7,643 bases of DNA, taken from assembly GCA_030642545.1 (NCBI GenBank), contig DAOWNP010000112.1:1-7643 (forward strand). Reading direction: 5' to 3'. The stretch is from Desulfobacteraceae bacterium. Its GTDB lineage: Bacteria; Desulfobacterota; Desulfobacteria; Desulfobacterales; DAOWNP01. Under the pieces are notes generated by a model that made no database searches, had not been told where the DNA came from, and worked only from the letters and a program-made list of their open reading frames with translations. This document shows, in pieces, positions 1 to 5,888 of this stretch (positions are counted from its first letter, which is position 1; each line of letters starts with the position of its first letter). The position numbers and the translations under genes are program-made.

Positions 1-666
1 AATAATAGATAGTGGATTATCAGACACAAAAGGAGGCCGGCTGGCAGCACACTCATATAAAACAGCGCCCAGTGCATACAAATCACTGTGGCAGCTTTCA
101 TTAAACCGAATTCTGCCTGTCTGTTCTGGTGCAAGATAAGGTAAAGTCCCGCATTTATATTGATTATTCTGAATAAAGCTGCTAAGACAGCTTATATCTG
201 ATACTCTTATATCATCAATCAGATGAACACTCACAGGGTTTTCCTGAAGCAGAATATTACCCGGCTTGACACTTTTATGAATCAATGCTGCCTTGTGCCT
301 GACAGCAAGACAATCAGCGAGTGCAACACCTATTTCAAGCAATATTTTTATATCAATCTTTTTGCGGTCAGCCAGCCATTTAGAAAGAACCTGCCCTTCA
401 CAAAAAGGAGAGATCAGCAGTAATGCCCCGTCACTATCTGTCTGCAGCTCCGGCACAATCACTTGTTTTATATTTAACTGCATAAGATGTGCTATCTGTT
501 GTTCAATACGCTCTTTGATACCATCTAATGCAAATTCTGGCCTGATTTTTTTTATGAAAACAGACTCTTTTGGGTTTTCATTTTTTGATAGAAAAACCTC
601 TGCTGTCAGGCTTTCCCCTATCTTTTGAATTGTTGTTAGCCCTGTTTTTCCCAATATATTTATCAT
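1..666 (-). CDS. Ser/Thr kinase-like protein, N-terminal domain (3' end beyond window); probable pseudokinase domain
   Basis: The 222 readable codons form a protein-kinase fold, and the frame is still open at base 1. Visible landmarks are a poor glycine loop (G17-E-S-L-T-A-E-V24), a VAIK-like lysine K39 in VFIKK, a catalytic-loop equivalent IHKSVKPGNIL (129-139), a DFG equivalent DDI (151-153), and the segment GTLPYLAPEQTGR (173-185) followed by SDLYALG (194-200). The EQTGR-SDLY block is typical of very large proteins in which a kinase domain is followed by an AAA/NACHT-like ATPase, a GAF domain and often a histidine kinase, so the full protein may be much longer; that is inference. The usual HRD aspartate is Ser132 and the DFG phenylalanine and glycine are missing, so phosphotransfer is doubtful. 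ATG at 664-666 has only a weak GTGAG ahead of it; an in-frame GTG four codons upstream is possible. Sampled lines are 42-47% G+C, richer than the genes to its right. Confidence 0.8.
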   Translation of the reverse strand, partial: MINILGKTGLTTIQKIGESLTAEVFLSKNENPKESVFIKKIRPEFALDGIKERIEQQIAHLMQLNIKQVIVPELQTDSDGALLLISPFCEGQVLSKWLADRKKIDIKILLEIGVALADCLAVRHKAALIHKSVKPGNILLQENPVSVHLIDDIRVSDISCLSSFIQNNQYKCGTLPYLAPEQTGRIRFNESCHSDLYALGAVLYECAASRPPFVSDNPLSII

Positions 667-677
667 GGGTAAGCTCA

Positions 678-694
678 CTGATATTTATTATCAG
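678..694. repeat. Perfect 6-bp inverted repeat just before the kinase start codon
   Basis: CTGATA at 678-683 and TATCAG at 689-694 are separated by 5 bases and end 11 bases before the ATG at 666. It could be an operator half-site pair or a small mRNA hairpin next to the ribosome-binding region. Such short AT-rich dyads can also occur by chance. Confidence 0.35.
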
Positions 695-711
695 AACCTT
701 TTATTTTAAAA

Positions 712-739
712 TTGATAAGATATTTTTTTCTTGATAAGA
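712..739. repeat. 9-bp direct repeat in the kinase gene leader
   Basis: The 9-mer TTGATAAGA occurs at 712-720 and again at 731-739 on the plus strand, offset by 19 bases. The pair begins a few bases downstream of the predicted transcription start, where repressor or activator sites are common. Function is inferred from position only. Confidence 0.45.
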
Positions 740-750
740 AATTTTAGAAT

Positions 751-779
751 ATTATATCCAACAACTGTTTATATGTCAA
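751..779 (-). promoter_or_regulatory. Full-consensus sigma-70 promoter for the kinase-like gene
   Basis: On the minus strand, TTGACA (779-774) is followed by a 17-base spacer and TATAAT (756-751). Both hexamers match the sigma-70 consensus at every base. Transcription would start near 744 and leave a leader of about 75-80 bases before the ATG at 666. It lies about 57 bases past the stop of the upstream J-domain gene, so the kinase-like gene probably has its own transcript. Confidence 0.8.
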
Positions 780-835
780 TAAACAAGAAAAGGGAGGGGA
801 TCTCTATCTGACTCTTTTTCCTCTTAATAAAATTG

Positions 836-1153
836 TTACGATTTATTATTATTTCCCCATAAAGGGTCATTACCGAACCTTTCAAACCACCAGTCTTCAC
901 CTGATAAATAATTTTTGATCTCTTTTTTTTCAAAGGAATATTTATACTGATTACAATAAATAGTAATGGTTTTATAAGCAGCAATTATTTTTATAGCCAT
1001 TTCATTACATTCTTCATTATTCTCTTTGCATTTATCAGGGTGCCATTGAGCAATAAGCTCTCTGTATTTTAATTTTATCTCTTCTTTTGATGCCCGATCA
1101 GGAAGTTTCAGTAACTCTTTGGCCTCAATAATATCTTTATATTTAATCGTCAA
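836..1153 (-). CDS. Small J-domain (DnaJ-like) co-chaperone
   Basis: This 105-residue protein is almost entirely a J domain, which stimulates the ATPase of an Hsp70 (DnaK) partner in the cytoplasm. The hallmark HPD tripeptide is at residues 38-40 inside AQWHPDKC. It is preceded by the helix II pattern EEIKLKYRELI (24-34) and followed by helix III with AIKIIAAYKTI (about 53-63). There is no signal peptide, no membrane segment, and no Gly/Phe or zinc-finger region, so it is not a full DnaJ. The C-terminal tail (about residues 86-100, WWFERFGNDPLWG) resembles a tail I recall from other small proteobacterial J proteins. The start is TTG at 1153-1151; no in-frame ATG occurs before residue 52, and AAAGGGG sits 6 bases upstream. 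The gap of 99 bases to the TPR gene leaves open whether it is the distal gene of the TonB operon or separate. Its Hsp70 partner and client are unknown. Confidence 0.85.
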   Translation of the reverse strand: MTIKYKDIIEAKELLKLPDRASKEEIKLKYRELIAQWHPDKCKENNEECNEMAIKIIAAYKTITIYCNQYKYSFEKKEIKNYLSGEDWWFERFGNDPLWGNNNKS

Positions 1154-1159
1154 AATTAT

Positions 1160-1166
1160 CCCCTTT
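1160..1166 (-). promoter_or_regulatory. Strong Shine-Dalgarno supporting the TTG start
   Basis: The minus strand reads AAAGGGG at 1166-1160, 6 bases ahead of the TTG at 1153. It is the best ribosome-binding site in the window and fixes this unusual start codon. Confidence 0.7.
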
Positions 1167-1252
1167 ATTACACTGAATTTGCAATTATGAGATATTGTAC
1201 AGATGGCAAGTCACATTGTTCTAAATAAAAACAGGTTGACAAACAAAACCCA

Positions 1253-2593
1253 TCAGACACCTTTTGTAATATAAGGTGCATAATCTTTTGAATTAAGAGT
1301 TTTTAGTGCATTTATTGCAGCTTTTTTCTGATTTTTATATTTTTTTGCTTTTTTAAATACATCTATCGCGCTATCAATTTTTTCATCATACCACAAACAA
1401 AATCCCTGCATTAGATAAGCTTGTCCCGGGTATTTTAATTTTTTTGATGCCTGGTAAAAAAAGGCGGCTGCTTGTTGAAACTCTTTTTTATTATACAAAA
1501 CCCACCCTTTCATCATTAAAAGCTCACCGTCTTTTTTTATATTAAGCCCACAATCAATCCATTTTAAAGCTTCATTTTCATTGTTCATCCGCTGGCAGCA
1601 ATACACAATTTTTTTTATAATATTTATATCTTTTTTTTCTTTAAAAACAGATTTATAATATTCTAAAGATTCTCTTGGTATAGATTCAGAATAATTCAAA
1701 TCTCCTATTAACTGTTTTTCAGCAGGTAAAAGAGATTTAAGATAGCTGTAAACTGTTAAAGCTGACAAAGCTTTATCATGCCTGTTATTAGTTAATTGAA
1801 CATGGCCAAGCCCTTTCCACCATTTCGGTTCAGCAGGATATTTTTTTGTAAGATACTTTGCATATTTTAAAGCCTCTTTTTCCATTGAAAGAGACAAATA
1901 CTGATAAAGAAGTATCTCCTGCCATCTTTTTTGCCTTTTCCCAGTTAGATTAAAAGCAAGCTCTTTTATATAAGGTAGTGCTTTTTTGTAAAGTTTGCAG
2001 GCAAAATATGCCTGAACAAGCCCCTCGTTCCATAAAAGTTTAACTTGATCTTTATGATCTTTTAAAAGCCTTTCAAAAAGAAAAACAGCTTTTTTATTTT
2101 TATTTGCCGAAGAAAAAGATGCACCAGCATAATACAATGCTTCAGGATTTTTAGGTTCACTATTCATATATCCTTTTAAAAAACATTCCCCTGCCTTTTC
2201 ATACATGTTTAATTCATATCTGCATTTAGCAAGATTCATCCATGCAGGAGAATATTTATCATATTTTTTTACACATAATTCATAACAAAATACAGCCCTT
2301 TTATAATTACCTAAAACAAGATAATTATTACCCATGGCAAAATCAATTAAAAAATGGCTGCTCTGTTTTGTTTTTTTATTTCCTTTATCTGATGCTCTGT
2401 ATTTTTTTAAAACATCTAATGATTCATTGTATTTTTTTTGAGCAAGTAACTGCTGGCTTTTAAAAAGCACTATTCTGACAGAAAAAGGTGCTTTTTCTTC
2501 AATATTGGCATAAGCATTAAAACAAATAGATAAAAACAGTATAGATACGGCTGTTTTTAAAAATATCTGTTTTTTCATAATTTTTTTAAACAT
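1253..2593 (-). CDS. Secreted TPR-repeat protein, last gene of the TonB2-type operon
   Basis: A 446-residue protein with an N-terminal signal peptide: lysines at 3-13, a hydrophobic stretch at about 14-25, and likely cleavage after A-Y-A at residue 29. The mature protein is a series of helical hairpins with TPR spacing. The clearest units are at about 85-116 (GNYKRAVFCYELCV), 117-150 (NMYEKAGECFLKGY), 151-184 (KNKKAVFLFERLLK), 357-390 (KEFQQAAAFFYQAS) and 391-423 (EKIDSAIDVFKKAK), with weaker ones between. TPR proteins are scaffolds, and a TPR gene follows tonB in Vibrio TonB2 loci, so a periplasmic assembly role is likely but unproven here. It starts 8 bases after the tonB stop with no clear Shine-Dalgarno. 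A second ATG at codon 6 would also leave a good signal peptide. It is strongly AT-rich, with many lysine codons (sampled lines 28-30% G+C). Confidence 0.85.
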   Translation of the reverse strand: MFKKIMKKQIFLKTAVSILFLSICFNAYANIEEKAPFSVRIVLFKSQQLLAQKKYNESLDVLKKYRASDKGNKKTKQSSHFLIDFAMGNNYLVLGNYKRAVFCYELCVKKYDKYSPAWMNLAKCRYELNMYEKAGECFLKGYMNSEPKNPEALYYAGASFSSANKNKKAVFLFERLLKDHKDQVKLLWNEGLVQAYFACKLYKKALPYIKELAFNLTGKRQKRWQEILLYQYLSLSMEKEALKYAKYLTKKYPAEPKWWKGLGHVQLTNNRHDKALSALTVYSYLKSLLPAEKQLIGDLNYSESIPRESLEYYKSVFKEKKDINIIKKIVYCCQRMNNENEALKWIDCGLNIKKDGELLMMKGWVLYNKKEFQQAAAFFYQASKKLKYPGQAYLMQGFCLWYDEKIDSAIDVFKKAKKYKNQKKAAINALKTLNSKDYAPYITKGV

Positions 2594-2601
2594 TTTAGTT
2601 T

Positions 2602-3270
2602 TTATCTTTCAAAAACATACTTAATTGTTCTGTTTACCAGTGTTTCAACAGCAATACCATTTACAGTTCCAGGTAAAAATTTCCAACCTTTTACACACCT
2701 TTTGGCACTACTGTCAAAAACATCTTCAGGTACAGCTTTTAAAATTTTTACAGAACGAACAAACCCCTCTTTGGTAACTATAAACCCAACCCTGACCCAG
2801 CCCTCAATCCCCCTCTGTTTTGCACGCATAGGATATACCGGAGGTATATTAACAAGAGGTGTTAACGGTCTGTCAAGATCACTTACTCTAAAAATTGATC
2901 TTACTCTGGCTATATTTAATTCTTTCATAGCTGGAGCATTTACTGCAAAAATATTTGCGGGAAGCTTTGTATTAATTTCAAATTTATTCACAATCTCATT
3001 TATCATTAATTGATTAACCTGAGTTTTTATTTTCTCTCTTACAATTTTTTTCGGCTGCATAATTACCTTGGGCTTTTTAGGTATCTCCTTTTTAACTTTT
3101 TTCAGCCGGATAAAATTTACTTTTTCAAAAATCTCGTAAGAATCATTTTTTTTAGGTACTTTATTTGTAAGCAGAGGCATTAAACTAAACAAAGCAAGGT
3201 TCATCCCAATAGAAAATGCAAATGCATATTTCCAGAATCTATTAAAATCTTTTTTTAAATAGTCAAACAT
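2602..3270 (-). CDS. tonB: TonB energy-transducing protein (TonB2-type)
   Basis: A 222-residue TonB. It has a short cytoplasmic N-terminus, one membrane anchor at about 14-34, a periplasmic linker with a short Lys/Pro segment (about 56-82, with KKEIPKKPK), and a C-terminal TonB_C domain from about 140. That domain has the PPVYPMRAKQRGIEGWV block (143-159), then VGFIVTKEGFV, the VKGWKFLPG segment, and an IKYVF end. This domain contacts the TonB box of outer-membrane receptors and transmits force from the ExbB/ExbD motor. The linker is much less proline-rich than in E. coli TonB, as in TonB2-type proteins. In the anchor, the S-x3-H pair of E. coli appears as S20-x3-N24. It lies 28 bases after exbD, with no obvious Shine-Dalgarno in that gap. 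No receptor gene is seen, so the transported substrate is unknown. Confidence 0.92.
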   Translation of the reverse strand: MFDYLKKDFNRFWKYAFAFSIGMNLALFSLMPLLTNKVPKKNDSYEIFEKVNFIRLKKVKKEIPKKPKVIMQPKKIVREKIKTQVNQLMINEIVNKFEINTKLPANIFAVNAPAMKELNIARVRSIFRVSDLDRPLTPLVNIPPVYPMRAKQRGIEGWVRVGFIVTKEGFVRSVKILKAVPEDVFDSSAKRCVKGWKFLPGTVNGIAVETLVNRTIKYVFER

Positions 3271-3298
3271 AATAATCTGTTAATTAAGTTAAAATATT

Positions 3299-3712
3299 TT
3301 ATTCAGGCAGACTTGCTGCAATAGAAACATTTTTTGCTCCTGCCATTTTACACTCATCCATAGCTGTTATTACTGCTCCTGTAGTACTTTCTTTATCTGC
3401 AACTATAATAACTCCTGATTCAGGATTTTCAGCTAATGCTCTTTCCACATTCATCCTGACAGATCTTATATCAATCTCTTTTTTATTAATAAAGACCCTG
3501 TTATCCTTGGAAATCCCCACCATAATAACAGATTTTGTACGAGCTTTAGCAGTTGAGGCTGACGGTCTATTCACATCTACCCCTGTCTCTTTAACAAAGC
3601 TTGTGGTAACAAGAAAAAAAATTAGTAAAATAAATACCATATCAATTAATGGTGCCATATTTAATTCAACCGGTTTTCTATTCTGCCTTCTATATTTTGA
3701 TATATTAAGCAT
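3299..3712 (-). CDS. exbD: ExbD/TolR-family proton-channel subunit
   Basis: A 137-residue protein with a short basic cytoplasmic N-terminus (KYRRQNRK, 6-13), a single membrane helix from about 21 to 41, and a periplasmic ExbD/TolR domain. The block ELNMAPLIDMVFILLIFFL is diagnostic; Asp24 in it corresponds to the proton-carrying Asp25 of E. coli ExbD. The C-terminal part (SGVIIVADKESTTGAVITAMDECKMAGA, described in two parts: SGVIIVADKESTTG then AVITAMDECKMAGA) is the usual periplasmic fold. It should pair with ExbB to convert proton-motive force into motion of TonB. ATG at 3712-3710 is chosen because it gives the normal family N-terminus. An AGGAG lies 14 bases upstream, which is further than ideal, while GGA lies 3 bases away. 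It is separated from exbB by 120 bases, the longest gap in the operon, and that gap contains a relic of an exbB end. Confidence 0.93.
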   Translation of the reverse strand: MLNISKYRRQNRKPVELNMAPLIDMVFILLIFFLVTTSFVKETGVDVNRPSASTAKARTKSVIMVGISKDNRVFINKKEIDIRSVRMNVERALAENPESGVIIVADKESTTGAVITAMDECKMAGAKNVSIAASLPE

Positions 3713-3762
3713 TTTCCGTAAATCTTCTCCTGAAAAAATGATATAGATTTTAATAGCTATAA

Positions 3763-3800
3763 TTAAACAGAACGTTTAAGATATAATCCAATCTATCTCT
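3763..3800 (-). pseudogene. Relic of a second exbB 3' end in the exbB-exbD spacer
   Basis: On the minus strand, 3783-3764 repeats 20 bases identical to the last codons of exbB (3853-3834), and is followed by a stop (TAA, 3765-3763). Reading back with one base restored near 3788, the segment gives R-D-R-L-G-L-Y-L-K-R-S-V-stop, against the true exbB end V-D-S-L-G-L-Y-L-K-R-S-V-stop. The codon-level likeness beyond the identical 20 bases suggests a remnant of an exbB-type gene rather than a chance repeat. It carries a one-base deletion and cannot be translated on its own. Confidence 0.6.
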
Positions 3801-3853
3801 GCCTATTTGTGGAAGTTATTTCATCCACATCCCTAAACAGAACGTTTAAGATA
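3764..3853. repeat. 20-bp perfect direct repeat, offset 70 bp
   Basis: The same 20 bases occur at 3764-3783 (spacer) and 3834-3853 (3' end of exbB). Likeness continues for six further bases with two T/C differences. Each copy contains the dyad TTAAAC-N5-GTTTA(A/G), so it might also fold or bind protein. Between the copies lies a separate inverted repeat at 3808-3829. Confidence 0.85.
3808..3829. repeat. 6-bp inverted repeat in the exbB-exbD spacer
   Basis: TGTGGA at 3808-3813 pairs with TCCACA at 3824-3829 across a 10-base loop. In the mRNA this would be a small hairpin directly after the exbB stop. No U-run follows on the minus strand, so it does not look like an intrinsic terminator. It may affect processing or stability between exbB and exbD. 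Confidence 0.4.
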
Positions 3854-4441
3854 CAACCCTAACGAATCCACACGTTTTTTTAATTTTCCTGACCTTGTCT
3901 GCAAAAAATTATGCATATATAAACCAGGCATAGCTACCAGCAACCCTGTTTGTGTTGTTATTAAAGCTTCTGAAATTCCACCTGCCATTGCTTTTGCGTT
4001 TCCTGTCCCAAACGTTGAAATAACATCAAAGGTTGTAATCATACCAATTACAGTTCCCAAAAGCCCTAAAAGCGGTGCTATTCCTGCAAGAATACCAATT
4101 ATAGACAAATAAGCATCAAGCTTCCCTTGAAAATTTAAAATAATCTCATCTATGATATATCTATCTAAATGACGTACACCGCTTTTTTTCTTTAAATACT
4201 CATTTACAATTACAGAAGCAGCACCCTTATATTTTTTATCTGGAAATATACCGGTTTTAATAAAGTTTTTTGCCATACTATGGCTCATATTCTTAAAATA
4301 AAGCCTTTTAAAAAATAAAACCCTGTTTATAATAAGCAGCCACATTAACAGTGATATAATAATTAAAGGAGCCATAACAACTCCTCCGCACTGCATATAT
4401 TCCATTAAATTGTAAAAATGGTTTAAAATAATTTCTAACAT
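3833..4441 (-). CDS. exbB: ExbB/MotA/TolQ-family proton-channel subunit
   Basis: A 202-residue inner-membrane protein with three predicted helices: about 20-38 (ending before Arg40), about 112-137 and about 153-178. The second and third hold the family signature: LLGTVIGMITTF (127-138) and GGISEALITTQTGLLVAMPG (154-173). Thr130 and Thr163 match the two pore-lining threonines of E. coli ExbB. The long stretch 41-108 is cytoplasmic. Its size and position fit ExbB2 of TonB2-type systems, where it forms the core ring around ExbD. It starts 4 bases after the ttpC stop with only a weak ribosome-binding site, so its translation is probably coupled to ttpC. Its last eight codons are duplicated downstream as a relic (3763-3800). 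Confidence 0.93.
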   Translation of the reverse strand: MLEIILNHFYNLMEYMQCGGVVMAPLIIISLLMWLLIINRVLFFKRLYFKNMSHSMAKNFIKTGIFPDKKYKGAASVIVNEYLKKKSGVRHLDRYIIDEIILNFQGKLDAYLSIIGILAGIAPLLGLLGTVIGMITTFDVISTFGTGNAKAMAGGISEALITTQTGLLVAMPGLYMHNFLQTRSGKLKKRVDSLGLYLKRSV

Positions 4442-4445
4442 AGCT

Positions 4446-5888
4446 TTAAGATCTGTTTTTTTCTAAAATATTTATAAAAGCTATGGATTTTTCTTCCATT
4501 TGAGAAATAATATTTTCCACCATCCTCAAAAGCATATTATGAGCAAGCATTACAGGAATAGCTACAGCAAGCCCAATCATAGTTGTTACCAATGCTTCGG
4601 AAATTCCTCCTGACATCATTTTCGGATCACCTGTCCCAAAATAAGTTATCACATGAAAGGTGTTTATCATGCCTGTTACTGTACCTAAAAGTCCCAAAAG
4701 AGGTGATATGGATGCGAGCATACCAAGTGTTGATAAAAACCGCTCAAGAGTTGGAATCTCTTTTAGTATTTTTTCCTGAATCAGGCTTTCTAACTCTTCA
4801 CGGCTGCACTCTTTATTATTAATTCCAGATAATATTAATGACGCAACAGGCTTGTTTTTAAATTTATTACACAACAAAGCACACTCTTCCCATTTATCTC
4901 TTTCAATAAACCAATTGATTTTTTTAATAAAACTATCCGCATCCATTTTTTTTCTAAGCAAAAATATTATTCGCTCTATTACAATAAACAGAGATATAAC
5001 AAAAATACCAATTATGGGGTAAACAATTGGCCCGCCTTTTTTAATCTGTTCAAAAAGGCTAAGGCTGTGGGTAATCTGCCTTAAAGCAGCTCCTTTTGAT
5101 ATATCAATATAAACAGACTCTGACTTACCCTCCATATATTTTTTTATATTTTTTGACATAGATGAGCTGGGAAGCTTAGATAAAGCAAAAAGTGATCCGC
5201 TTTTATTCCCTGATATAAGAAACCCAACTTCATTATCAATCTTATAAGCTGCGGTAAAATTACCCAGCACAAGAACATCTGATAATTTTTCCACCCCTTT
5301 CCGGTTAAAAATATTTACTTTTTCAATTCTTACCTGACCCGACTTATCAATCTCATCAAAAAGAGCATCTGTTAATCTATTAATTTCACTCATCTCCGGA
5401 AACCTGTCCTTGTTCATAATCATAGGAGCTATCTTTCTCCTCTCATGATTAAAAGAATCTTCAAGGCTCTGAGCAAAGATAGAATCTGCATCCTTTGCAC
5501 TAATTCTAATAGAACCTACAAGCTCAGATGATACCTCAATCTTCTTATCAAGCTCTGCTTTAATCTTATCTCTCTTTTTAATTATCTGTTTAATTTTTTT
5601 ACCAAGAGCAAGATTTTTTTTCGTAAGAGTCCTGTTTTGGAGTTTTATTTCTTTAACAGCTTTTTTTAAGGCTTTTTTATCCTTATAAATAGCCTTTTGT
5701 ATTTTTAAAGCAAATTTTTTTGCTTTATTTCTCTCTATCTCTGCTTTTTTAACCAACTCAGCTCTTTTTTGCATTACCTGTTTTTCAATTACACGCACAT
5801 CTTTACAAAAAACTGTAGAAACACAAACAGAGGTGATTAATGAGGTAATTAATATAGATAGAAACAGTAACCATATAAATCTATTCAT
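4446..5888 (-). CDS. ttpC: TtpC: periplasmic coiled-coil domain fused to an ExbB/TolQ-type channel domain
   Basis: A 480-residue protein in two parts. After a signal-like hydrophobic N-terminus (about 5-28) comes a very basic helical region at about 32-120 that looks like a coiled coil, then a mixed domain to about 282. A membrane helix follows at about 287-311, then a MotA/TolQ/ExbB domain with LLGTVTGMINTF (400-411) and GGISEALVTTMIGLAVAIP (about 427-445); Thr403 and Thr436 are the expected pore positions. This architecture is that of TtpC, the extra fourth component that Vibrio TonB2 systems need for iron-siderophore uptake. The ATG overlaps the end of the DUF3450 gene by 8 bases (ATGAATAG), and GGTTGGA just upstream can act as Shine-Dalgarno. 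The protein should span the periplasm and membrane and may link the motor to the DUF3450 protein. Confidence 0.9.
   Translation of the reverse strand: MNRFIWLLFLSILITSLITSVCVSTVFCKDVRVIEKQVMQKRAELVKKAEIERNKAKKFALKIQKAIYKDKKALKKAVKEIKLQNRTLTKKNLALGKKIKQIIKKRDKIKAELDKKIEVSSELVGSIRISAKDADSIFAQSLEDSFNHERRKIAPMIMNKDRFPEMSEINRLTDALFDEIDKSGQVRIEKVNIFNRKGVEKLSDVLVLGNFTAAYKIDNEVGFLISGNKSGSLFALSKLPSSSMSKNIKKYMEGKSESVYIDISKGAALRQITHSLSLFEQIKKGGPIVYPIIGIFVISLFIVIERIIFLLRKKMDADSFIKKINWFIERDKWEECALLCNKFKNKPVASLILSGINNKECSREELESLIQEKILKEIPTLERFLSTLGMLASISPLLGLLGTVTGMINTFHVITYFGTGDPKMMSGGISEALVTTMIGLAVAIPVMLAHNMLLRMVENIISQMEEKSIAFINILEKNRS

Noticed and set aside
223..628. Two plus-strand frames opposite the kinase-like gene
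   Set aside because: They lie antisense to a well supported kinase fold and have no family features of their own.
788..825. Possible terminator after the J-domain gene
   Set aside because: The purine-rich and pyrimidine-rich halves pair only with several G-U pairs and bulges, and no clean U-run follows.
769..984. 71-codon minus-strand frame overlapping the end of the J-domain gene
   Set aside because: It overlaps the J-domain gene in another frame, looks like low-complexity Lys/Ile sequence, and runs into the consensus promoter of the kinase gene.
1223..1250. Possible intrinsic terminator after the TPR gene (GGTT/AACC stem then U-rich stretch on the minus strand)
   Set aside because: The stem is only 4 bp with a 9-base loop, too weak to claim. 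It is therefore unresolved whether the J-domain gene is read from the operon.
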